From CAYQUL01 sp964568925 (GTDB lineage: Bacteria; Patescibacteriota; Microgenomatia; UBA8517): a stretch of DNA of 58,391 nt. Under the pieces are notes generated by a model. That model had not been told where the DNA came from and did no database searches. It worked only from the letters and a program-made list of their open reading frames with translations. A program made the translations under genes and the position numbers. Positions 25,169 through 32,736 of the stretch are shown piece after piece. The stretch is taken from positions 1 to 58,391 of the forward strand of contig CAZMSJ010000006.1 in assembly GCA_964568925.1 (NCBI GenBank), read 5' to 3'. Every line of letters starts with the position of its first letter. Position 1 is the stretch's first letter.

Positions 25169-26311
25169 ATGGGAAAAAAGATTGGATATCTTGAATTAAC
25201 CGGGGCACTTACTGCTCCTGATTTTGTGTGGATGAGAATTTCAGGTGATGGTCGCGCCCATGGGTATCGATATAAAAAAATAACGATTCGACCTGTTGTT
25301 ATTAAAAACAGACCATATTTCCAAATCTCATTTTGGGATGGGAAAAAAGATATTGCTCAAAACTATGAAGAAGACCGAGCATTTCATCTCTTGGGCATTT
25401 TACTTCGTTCACACATCACCTCACTTGTTATTCAAAAGACTGATGCACTTGTTCAGTATGAAGTCAAAGATGGCCAGATGATTGAAAGAATTCACAAAAG
25501 TAACGCTGAAAAGAATGTGACTCATGACAAAGTCACAACTCAAAAAATTCCTCTTACTACACCATTTCTTCATGTAATTGGGCTAACAACAGCTGATGGC
25601 AAAATTGTTTCTGAACGGAAAGACAAATGGAAGCAAGTTACAGAGTTTATCAAGCAAGTTGAAACAACCTGTACCCCTGAGTCATTTGGAGAAGAAGTAG
25701 TCGTTGTAGACTTTGGTTGTGGAAATGCATACCTTACCTTTTGCCTTTACTACTATTTGAAAGAAGTTATGAAGTTACCTGTTAATGTAATTGGAATCGA
25801 TCAGAATACTGATTTAATTTATGAAAACAATCGACATGCACGAGAATGTGGTTTTGAAGGAATTAGTTTCCAAAGTGGAGAAATTAAAGGTTTTCAAATG
25901 GGCAAAATTGATATTGCTGTAGCACTCCACGCCTGCGATACCGCAACTGATAATGCATTAATTGCAGCTGTTGAAAGTAACGCCACATATATTTTTGTGA
26001 GTCCTTGTTGCCACCACCATTTGCAGGCAAAGAAAGAAGTGGCTCGTTCAGAAGAGATATCTCGATTTCCAATTTTGCGAGAACGATTGACTGATATCGT
26101 TACAGATACAGCCCGAGGCTTAGCTGTTGGCGCGCGAGGTTACAAAGTTGATCTATTTGAGTTTGTTCCAGATATTCATACCCCACGAAATGTTTTAATT
26201 AGAGCTCATAAAACGGAATCAGAAACCTCACGAACTTTTTTTGATGAATTTACCAAGAAGTGGAACATTACCCCCTATATCGCACAATTACTTCCTGATA
26301 CGATAAAGTAA
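25169..26311 (+). CDS. SAM-dependent methyltransferase, Methyltransf_32-like
   Basis: A 380-residue protein. The N-terminal 130 residues are an unrecognised domain. The C-terminal half has a class I methyltransferase fold: VVDFGCGNAYLTF (SAM loop), VIGIDQNTDLI, VALHACDTATD, and FVSPCCHHH. The HAC and PCCHHH motifs are typical of the Methyltransf_32 family, whose members probably act on RNA. ATG at 25169 is preferred over 25127 because the extended -10 lies directly upstream, making the longer start impossible on that transcript. Substrate unknown. Confidence 0.8.
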   Translation: MGKKIGYLELTGALTAPDFVWMRISGDGRAHGYRYKKITIRPVVIKNRPYFQISFWDGKKDIAQNYEEDRAFHLLGILLRSHITSLVIQKTDALVQYEVKDGQMIERIHKSNAEKNVTHDKVTTQKIPLTTPFLHVIGLTTADGKIVSERKDKWKQVTEFIKQVETTCTPESFGEEVVVVDFGCGNAYLTFCLYYYLKEVMKLPVNVIGIDQNTDLIYENNRHARECGFEGISFQSGEIKGFQMGKIDIAVALHACDTATDNALIAAVESNATYIFVSPCCHHHLQAKKEVARSEEISRFPILRERLTDIVTDTARGLAVGARGYKVDLFEFVPDIHTPRNVLIRAHKTESETSRTFFDEFTKKWNITPYIAQLLPDTIK

Positions 26312-26335
26312 CGTACGGTATAAAACTCTTCTTCT

Positions 26336-27757
26336 ATGCGCCTCAAATCGTTTTTCTCACACCATGGAACCTGGATCTTAATAAGTATCTTTGCCATCTG
26401 GTTTACAACCTTCTCGTTAGTGAGACACTTAAAGGCAAACAGCTTCCTTTTTGATCTTGGCTACTATGATCAATTGATTTGGCAATTGGCACATGGCAAA
26501 CCACTGTTCTCAACTCTTCTTGAAAACCATCCATGGCTTGATCACTTTTCACCCAGTATCTTTCTTCTCTCCCCTGTGTACCTTTTCTTGCCCTCAACTC
26601 TTGTGATTCTTCTTACCCAATCAATACTGATTCCCCTCGGTGCATATCCGCTGTATAAGATTGCAGTAAAGAAACTGAAAAATAATCTCGTTGCTCTTTC
26701 TCTTTCATTTGTTTACCTTTTGTTTTGGGGTATACACAATGCAATTTCGTTTGACTTTCACCCATTGGCCTTAGGGGCACCACTTCTCGCGTTTATCGTG
26801 TATTTCTATGAGCAAAAACAACATAGATTGTTTTATTTCTGTATGCTTCTGTTTGCTGGACTGCAGGAAAACTATCTTATTTTTCTTGCCTTCTTTGGCG
26901 TTTTTCTTGCCCTCCACTATAAAGACTACAAAAGGGGAATTGTTCTGTCCCTTCTCTCAGGGCTCACCTTTGTTTTGCTTATTTTTGTTGTTATTCCTCA
27001 CTTCTTTGGTGCGTCTTACTACTATTTGCCAGACAGCGGACCAAGTGGTTTTTCAGTCAGTTCACTTCTGACAAAGTTTGTTACTCCGTCAGTGAAGCTT
27101 GAAGTGTTGCTTTTTACCTTTTTGCCAACGGCATTTTTATCTTTCCTTTCTCCATTTCACTTCATACTTTTTTTTGAGGAATTTGCCGGCCGTTTTTTAT
27201 TGGACAATCCAAACTGGTGGGGATTGGGGTATCACTACAATGCGATACTCGCGACCCTTACCGTTCTTTCAACCATTGAGGGCTTAAGAAGAATTCCCAA
27301 GCGTTTTTATACCTTCCTTAGTATCTACTTTTTTATCGTTTCAATAGCCTGTTTTTTGTATATACAGCCAGATACGATTCAAATTTTTAAACCTTCATAT
27401 TGGAACCTGACGTATGGCAACACGGTTCGTGATGTTGTTTCACATATATCACACGATGCATCTGTCGCTGCAGGAAACAACATTGGTGCACAGATATCAG
27501 GAAGAAATGAAATCTACTTTATAAGCAATTGTCTTGATACAGAAAGTGTTTCAAGAACTGATGGCAAGCTTTGCCACAATAAAAAACCTGATTATTTGGT
27601 TGCAGACCTTTCTACAAAAAGTAATTGGAACAACTTTGTCTATGGCTACGATCGAGAGGCTGTTTTGAAACTCTTTTCAGACAAAGTTTCGCAAGGGGAG
27701 TATGAGAAGGTTCTTGTACAGGACGAAATCTATCTTTTAAAAAGAATTAAAAAGTAG
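26336..27757 (+). CDS. DUF2079-like multi-pass membrane protein
   Basis: A 473-residue membrane protein with about ten helices, a conserved DLGYYDQLIWQLAHG near residue 40, and HPWLDHFSPS, both typical of the DUF2079 family of GT-C-like proteins. The soluble C-terminal 110 residues lie outside the membrane. These proteins are suspected to transfer sugars from lipid carriers, but no activity is proven that I know of. TATAAA lies 11 nt before the ATG. The 3' end overlaps the convergent deacetylase gene by 11 nt. The neighbouring glycosyltransferase and deacetylase support a role in surface glycans. Confidence 0.8.
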   Translation: MRLKSFFSHHGTWILISIFAIWFTTFSLVRHLKANSFLFDLGYYDQLIWQLAHGKPLFSTLLENHPWLDHFSPSIFLLSPVYLFLPSTLVILLTQSILIPLGAYPLYKIAVKKLKNNLVALSLSFVYLLFWGIHNAISFDFHPLALGAPLLAFIVYFYEQKQHRLFYFCMLLFAGLQENYLIFLAFFGVFLALHYKDYKRGIVLSLLSGLTFVLLIFVVIPHFFGASYYYLPDSGPSGFSVSSLLTKFVTPSVKLEVLLFTFLPTAFLSFLSPFHFILFFEEFAGRFLLDNPNWWGLGYHYNAILATLTVLSTIEGLRRIPKRFYTFLSIYFFIVSIACFLYIQPDTIQIFKPSYWNLTYGNTVRDVVSHISHDASVAAGNNIGAQISGRNEIYFISNCLDTESVSRTDGKLCHNKKPDYLVADLSTKSNWNNFVYGYDREAVLKLFSDKVSQGEYEKVLVQDEIYLLKRIKK

Positions 27758-28616
27758 TACAGGTGATGTTTTTCTGAAGTAGGAACTCTTTGAGTTTCTT
27801 GTCAGTTAACGTTTCAAACTCAATTTGTCTTGCCTCTGCATTGCTGTATTGGGCAAAGTACGGACTGGTGTATGTTTTATCTTCTTTAAAATGAGGAAAA
27901 GCTGGATGCAAGGCTACTTCAATTGTTTGGTAGTTTCTTTTCAAAGCATCAAGAAGACAATCAATTGTCTTTTCTGTTGTCATTCTGCTTGTATATAAAA
28001 CACCATAGAAAGCTTGGGGAAAACTCATGTGTTCACGTTTGGCCACTCTGGTATTAATTGCAGCAAGGACAGATAAAACGAGTCTCTTAACTACCCCTCC
28101 TGTTGTAATCATAGTCAGAAAATCTTTGGGCGAACTTGCATGAAGAGGTTCATATGAAATGCGGATGTTTTGAATATCTCTTTTTTTGCAAAGAGACACA
28201 ATTTCGGTAAACAACACTGGAATCATATGTATGTGATCCTGGCCATCAACATGATCAATTTGAATACCATCACTTTCAATCTTTTCAAATTGATATGTTA
28301 GCTCGTCCACACAGTCATTTAGTAACTGCTTGTCTTGAAGGAGTTGAAGTCTCACAAAGTAGGTAAAAAAAGTATTTTTATACAAACCATTTTTACCAGC
28401 AAGCTTTCCTTTGTGTGTTGTTCCATCAGTTAGATTTAAGTGAAGTGAAACAGCCAGTTCTGGATGTTTTTTTATCTTTTCAACCATGTCGCTGTATGCA
28501 ACACCATTGGTTCGAAGAGATGCACTTGTGAGAACTCCATCAGTATGAGCTTTGATAATTGCTTCGTTCGTGCCAAGTGACACCCCGGCATCATCTGCAT
28601 GGAAAATGACATTCAT
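27747..28616 (-). CDS. ChbG/YdjC/HpnK-family carbohydrate deacetylase
   Basis: A 289-residue protein with the YdjC fold motifs: FHADDAG (residues 5-11, metal-binding Asp pair), SLHLNLTDG (metal His), HVDGQDHIHM, and HPAFP near the C-terminus. Family members remove acetyl groups from N-acetylated sugars or lipids. The start lies directly after the stop of the glycosyltransferase gene on the same strand, so they form an operon that probably modifies a glycolipid or wall sugar. Confidence 0.88.
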   Translation of the reverse strand: MNVIFHADDAGVSLGTNEAIIKAHTDGVLTSASLRTNGVAYSDMVEKIKKHPELAVSLHLNLTDGTTHKGKLAGKNGLYKNTFFTYFVRLQLLQDKQLLNDCVDELTYQFEKIESDGIQIDHVDGQDHIHMIPVLFTEIVSLCKKRDIQNIRISYEPLHASSPKDFLTMITTGGVVKRLVLSVLAAINTRVAKREHMSFPQAFYGVLYTSRMTTEKTIDCLLDALKRNYQTIEVALHPAFPHFKEDKTYTSPYFAQYSNAEARQIEFETLTDKKLKEFLLQKNITCTTF

Positions 28617-28618
28617 TG

Positions 28619-29551
28619 TTAAGAGGAGGTTACAATTTCATCGATAATATACTGTGGTCTTGCTTTTACTTCCTTAAAAATAATTCCAATGTATTCAGCA
28701 ATAATTCCAAGATAAATTAAGATTGCGCTGTTCATTGCAAAAAGTAATGCCACAATTGTCGTCCATCCTTCAATAATTGGACGGTTTGAAATAATTGCTG
28801 AAAGGATATCAACGGTTACATAGAGTCCAGATCCAATGAACAAAACTACTCCTGCCATCCATCCAATACGAAGTGGCTTAATGCTAAAAGAAACAAACCC
28901 GTTCATAAAGAGCTGAACAAACATCTTGGTTGTGTATGAGGATTTACCATGTACCCGTGAACCAACTGAATAAGGTACAACCGCAGTTTTTCTTGCAGCA
29001 AGGGTAACAAGTCCTCGGAGAAACAGTTCATGTTCTTTTGACTGATTTATAAAGAGAACGACAGAGCTCCCCATTAATCTGAAATCTGAAACTCGGGGTG
29101 GTACTCGCCCATCTGAAACCAGATCCCAAACTCGATATCCAATTGCACGTTTTATTTTCATGAACGGAGAACTGGTGGGGTCTTCCTTTTTTTGTGCAAT
29201 CACTAAGTCCGCTCCTTCTTCCCATTTTTCAAGGAACGTCAGTATTGTTTCTGGTGGGTGCTGAAAGTCAGCATCCATCGTAATTACGGCATCACCTTTT
29301 GCTGCTGAAATACCTGCCTTGAGGGCTGCTTGGTGTCCACTTTGTCGGTGCAGAAAAATACCAGTAATGTTTTTGTGTTTTGTTGCCAGTGCTCGAATAA
29401 CTTCTCGAGTTAAGTCACGGCTTCCATCATCCACAAAAATAACATCAAACACATATTTTTCTGGTATAAGTGATGCGATCTCTTCATAGAGTGGAGGTAT
29501 GTTTTTCTCCTCGTTGTGGCAGGGGATGACGATGGTGATTTTCCTTTTCAT
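28619..29551 (-). CDS. family 2 glycosyltransferase with two C-terminal membrane helices (DPM1/ArnC-like)
   Basis: A 310-residue GT2 enzyme. The GT-A domain has VIPCHNEEKNIPPL, FVDDGSRD and the DxD-containing TMDADFQHPPE, followed by two membrane helices near residues 230-255 and 262-290. Such enzymes move a sugar onto polyprenyl phosphate. ATG at 29551 is chosen over 29626, because the shorter start gives the normal family N-terminus and the longer one would reach into the divergent gene. It is in an operon with the deacetylase. Confidence 0.92.
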   Translation of the reverse strand: MKRKITIVIPCHNEEKNIPPLYEEIASLIPEKYVFDVIFVDDGSRDLTREVIRALATKHKNITGIFLHRQSGHQAALKAGISAAKGDAVITMDADFQHPPETILTFLEKWEEGADLVIAQKKEDPTSSPFMKIKRAIGYRVWDLVSDGRVPPRVSDFRLMGSSVVLFINQSKEHELFLRGLVTLAARKTAVVPYSVGSRVHGKSSYTTKMFVQLFMNGFVSFSIKPLRIGWMAGVVLFIGSGLYVTVDILSAIISNRPIIEGWTTIVALLFAMNSAILIYLGIIAEYIGIIFKEVKARPQYIIDEIVTSS

Positions 29552-29576
29552 AGATATGATAGTATATACCAAGTAT

Positions 29577-29981
29577 ATGTATTCTCCTTCAGTTTTTGTA
29601 GCTACAGCAATTGTCACCACGGTCATTGATTTGTTCTGGCTTAATTTTGTTGCAAATAAGCTCTACCTTGATGAACTAGGTAAGTTACTTCGAAAAAATG
29701 CATCAGGTGGAATGGCACCGCTCGTTTTTCCTGCACTTTTAATCTACATCGTTATTCCGTTGGCAATTTTCCTTTTTGCAATTCCAAAGGGATGGGGAAA
29801 GTCACCAGCAGAGGCATTCTTCTGGGGTGCAATGCTTGGTCTTGCAATGTACGCTGTGTATGACTTAACTAATCTTGCGACACTTAATAACTGGTCAGCA
29901 AAAATCACCGTTATCGATATTATTTGGGGTATGGTCCTCTGTGGTTCTGTGACCACTATCGTTACTCGAATTTTCTCCTAA
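29577..29981 (+). CDS. DUF2177-family small membrane protein
   Basis: A 134-residue protein with four hydrophobic helices and the DUF2177 phrases DLFWLNFVANKLY and GAMLGLAMYAVYDLTNLATL. The family has no known function. The ATG lies 6 nt after TATACC and 25 nt from the divergent glycosyltransferase start, so the two genes share one short promoter region and both may be leaderless. Confidence 0.85.
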   Translation: MYSPSVFVATAIVTTVIDLFWLNFVANKLYLDELGKLLRKNASGGMAPLVFPALLIYIVIPLAIFLFAIPKGWGKSPAEAFFWGAMLGLAMYAVYDLTNLATLNNWSAKITVIDIIWGMVLCGSVTTIVTRIFS

Positions 29982-30000
29982 ACTGTGCGAACATAGCCCT

Positions 30001-30585
30001 ATGTTAAACTCCTCATCTGGTTTTATTTCTGTTCGTAGTCGTTCACCAAAAAAGACGTTGACCGTTGATATTCCCGCGGTCCTCTATCATGCATCCCCAC
30101 TTTCAGAACTTGAGGAGCTAACCCCTCAGTCAAAAACAATTCGAGATCCTGAAGAAGGTCCTGTTGTTTTTGCAACGCCGGACTTGGCATATGCCACTAT
30201 GTTTTTAGTTCCAACAGATGACTCATGGGTTATCATTGGCGTTCATAATAACTTGTACTATATAGCGATCTCTGATCGAGATACCTTTTTGGAACTCGAT
30301 AAAGGGGGAGCAATTTATAGTTTACCGGTCGACAACTTTTATTGTGACTTGGCTAAATCTGGTCGGGAAAAAGAATGGGTGTGTAAGGCTTCTGTTAAGC
30401 CATTAAATAAAACGACTGTAACATCTGCTCTCTACGCCATGATGGAACACGGAGTACAAGTGTTTTTCATTCCAAAGGCAACCTTTAACAAGATGTATGC
30501 TGAGCCAGAACGAGCAGTCTCGTTTCTTACCGATACCGTTTCAGAAAATAAGCGCACGGGAATAAATTACCTTTCATTTCTATGA
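30001..30585 (+). CDS. hypothetical protein with YHASP...FATPDLAYA motif
   Basis: A 194-residue soluble protein with LYHASPLSELEELTP (about 29-43) and GPVVFATPDLAYATMFL (about 53-69). These phrases occur in an uncharacterised bacterial family that somewhat resembles small ADP-ribosyltransferase folds, but I cannot see a full catalytic triad. The stop overlaps the start of the DNA glycosylase gene by ATGA, so the two are translationally coupled and may share a repair context. Function unknown. Confidence 0.65.
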   Translation: MLNSSSGFISVRSRSPKKTLTVDIPAVLYHASPLSELEELTPQSKTIRDPEEGPVVFATPDLAYATMFLVPTDDSWVIIGVHNNLYYIAISDRDTFLELDKGGAIYSLPVDNFYCDLAKSGREKEWVCKASVKPLNKTTVTSALYAMMEHGVQVFFIPKATFNKMYAEPERAVSFLTDTVSENKRTGINYLSFL

Positions 30586-31178
30586 TTACCTTTACAGACC
30601 CAGTACTTCAAACAGTAGCAACACAAATTGGCGAACTGCCAGAGATTGCCGTAACAGAAAATCTCTTTGTAGATATCGTGTCATCAATTGTTGGTCAGCA
30701 ACTATCTGTTAAAGCAGCTGACACCATCTGGAAACGTTTTGAAACACTGTTTCCTGAGAAGAAAGTAACACCAGAAGCAGTTCTTTTGTTGTCAGATCAA
30801 CAGATCCGTGATGTGGGGTGCTCGTTTTCTAAAATAAAATACATGAAAGGACTGGCCCAGTTAGTTGTTGAGAAAAAAATAGATTTGTCAGGACTTTTGT
30901 CTCTTAATGATGAAGAGGTGATAACTGAGTTAACAAAGGTAAAGGGAATTGGAAGGTGGACAGCTGAAATGATTTTAATATTTTCTCTGGCGAGGCCCGA
31001 CGTGTTCTCTTTGGGAGACTTGGGCTTAAAAACTGCAGTCTCTCGACTCTATTCACTTGACCGAGATGACTTGAAAAAAATAGAAGAGATATCGCTCCGG
31101 TGGTCCCCAAACAGAAGTCTTGCATCACGGTACTTGTGGAGAAGTTTAGATAACGAGAAGAAAGTTAAACTCGCTTAA
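30582..31178 (+). CDS. DNA-3-methyladenine glycosylase (AlkA-type HhH-GPD)
   Basis: A 198-residue base-excision glycosylase. SIVGQQLS and the helix-hairpin-helix LTKVKGIGRWTAEM are clear, followed by the catalytic Asp region FSLGDLGL. It lacks the N-terminal domain of E. coli AlkA, as many short bacterial members do. It removes alkylated bases from DNA. It is coupled to the hypothetical gene upstream, and its 3' end overlaps the convergent RNA methyltransferase gene by 14 nt. Confidence 0.92.
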   Translation: MITFTDPVLQTVATQIGELPEIAVTENLFVDIVSSIVGQQLSVKAADTIWKRFETLFPEKKVTPEAVLLLSDQQIRDVGCSFSKIKYMKGLAQLVVEKKIDLSGLLSLNDEEVITELTKVKGIGRWTAEMILIFSLARPDVFSLGDLGLKTAVSRLYSLDRDDLKKIEEISLRWSPNRSLASRYLWRSLDNEKKVKLA

Positions 31179-32106
31179 AAGTTGCTACATAGAATCCTTC
31201 AAACAATTCATTTGGAATAATTCGTTTTGTTTTAGCTACCTCTGGACTATATTCTTTCTCTTCCCAAGAAGTGAGTGATGGTGCTGTTTCAATTCCTTCA
31301 GGAATATGTGTGTCGATAAGAGTTACCAAATCGCCATGTCTTTCTATTACCCAGTCGACCACACCTTCATTTTCCTCTGGTGCCAAAGTACAGGTTGAAT
31401 ACACAATAATTCCACCTGGTTTTGTTGCAGAAATAGATGAGTGCAAGATTTGTTTTTGATAACTGGCAATTTTTAATAGCTTTTTAACTGACCAGTCTCG
31501 ATATGTTTTTGGATTAGTTGAAAGGAATCTTCCTTCCAGACTGCAGGGGACATCAACCAAAGTCTTGTCAAAGGTGTTTGGAAACTTTCTCCATAGCTCT
31601 TGAGCCGGAACATGAAACGTTTGGATGTTTTTTGCACCGAGTGTCCTGATGTTGGCTGAAAGTTTGTAGAGACGGACTCTACTCATATCGTTTGCAATGA
31701 TTGAACCACGGTTTTCCATCAGTGCAGCCATTTGGGTGGTTTTACTTCCTGGAGCAGCGCATGCATCAAGCACTGTTTCGCCTGGTTGTGGTGACAGAGA
31801 TAAAGCTGGAATCATACTCGACATTCCTTGAATGTATAAGTGACCTTCTGTGTACTCGCTCGTTTCAGTTAAATCTCGTTGTGATTTATTTCGTAATATA
31901 AAAGAATCTTTGATTGGACCTTCTTCAAGCTCAAATCCTTTGTCGGTAAGTGAGGCGGCCAACTCCTGTGCATTGGTCTTAAGGGTATTTGTACGAAAGG
32001 TTGATGGTCTCGACACATCAAATGTTGACCGTATTGTTTCGTAATTATCAGGGTAAATGCGCGTTAGTCGTTTTTCAAAGTCTTCAGGCAATTTATTTTG
32101 TTGCAT
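31165..32106 (-). CDS. RsmB/NOP2/Sun-family RNA cytosine-5 methyltransferase
   Basis: A 313-residue enzyme. SAM-binding DACAAPGSKTTQMA, the Asp-x-Pro-Cys motif DVPCSLEGRF and the catalytic-Cys motif YSTCTLAPEENE are all present, giving the two Cys of the Nop2/Sun mechanism. It lacks the N-terminal NusB-like domain of RsmB, so the target (rRNA or tRNA) is open. TATAAT with a TG extension lies exactly 6 nt before the ATG. Divergent from the hydrolase gene. Confidence 0.93.
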   Translation of the reverse strand: MQQNKLPEDFEKRLTRIYPDNYETIRSTFDVSRPSTFRTNTLKTNAQELAASLTDKGFELEEGPIKDSFILRNKSQRDLTETSEYTEGHLYIQGMSSMIPALSLSPQPGETVLDACAAPGSKTTQMAALMENRGSIIANDMSRVRLYKLSANIRTLGAKNIQTFHVPAQELWRKFPNTFDKTLVDVPCSLEGRFLSTNPKTYRDWSVKKLLKIASYQKQILHSSISATKPGGIIVYSTCTLAPEENEGVVDWVIERHGDLVTLIDTHIPEGIETAPSLTSWEEKEYSPEVAKTKRIIPNELFEGFYVATFKRV

Positions 32107-32112
32107 AACTGG

Positions 32113-32118
32113 ATTATA
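32113..32118 (-). promoter_or_regulatory. extended -10 (TGtTATAAT) 6 nt before the RNA methyltransferase start
   Basis: A perfect TATAAT with TG extension is followed by CCAGTT and ATG on the minus strand. The divergent gene's TACAAT (32125-32130) lies 6 bp away, so the two promoters are back to back. Confidence 0.65.
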
Positions 32119-32135
32119 ACAGCCTACAATCGATG

Positions 32136-32711
32136 ATGACTGCCCGAACTCATGATTTATTCGCGTTTGCTTCTCTTTTAACCGTCATTGTTGTTTTTCC
32201 TCCAGTTGCAGTTACCCTTCCTACTTTAATGACCTCAGTTGTTGGGAACGTTGTTGGGGCCTTAGCTCCTGATATGGATCAAGCCAGTAATCGGCTGTGG
32301 GATCTTCTTCCTGGAGGCAATTGGGTGGGGAAAGTATTTAGACATTTGTTCATTGGGCACAGAACGATTTCACATTCACTTCTTGGTGCATTCCTGTTTT
32401 ATAAATTGCTTGAGTTTGGATTGCCTCGAATATTCAATCCAACGACAGTTGATGTCTCAATTTTAATGGCATCAATGATGATTGGATTTATCTCGCACTT
32501 AGTTGCAGATGGGCTAACCAAAGATGGTATTCCACTCTTCTTTCCTCTTCCATTAAAAATTGGCTTTCCTCCAATTAAGTTTATGAGAGTAACAACAGGT
32601 AGCTTTGTAGAGAACTGGATTGTTCTTCCTGCGGTTGTTGGCTATATCTTGTGGGTTGTACAACAAAACCAGGGAGTGTTTTTAACTCTTTTTAGAAATA
32701 TCAAAGCCTAA
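32136..32711 (+). CDS. YdjM/DUF457-like membrane-bound metal-dependent hydrolase
   Basis: A 191-residue membrane protein with about four helices. Conserved polar motifs are RTHD at the start, GALAPDMDQ, GHRTISHS and ISHLVADGLTKDG, which are the metal-binding His and Asp residues of the YdjM family. The true role is not established; phosphatase or phospholipase activity is suspected. The second of two Met codons (32136) is preferred because TACAAT ends 5 nt before it. Confidence 0.83.
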   Translation: MTARTHDLFAFASLLTVIVVFPPVAVTLPTLMTSVVGNVVGALAPDMDQASNRLWDLLPGGNWVGKVFRHLFIGHRTISHSLLGAFLFYKLLEFGLPRIFNPTTVDVSILMASMMIGFISHLVADGLTKDGIPLFFPLPLKIGFPPIKFMRVTTGSFVENWIVLPAVVGYILWVVQQNQGVFLTLFRNIKA

Positions 32712-32736
32712 TCGTTGCGTGATATCATGAGCGTGG

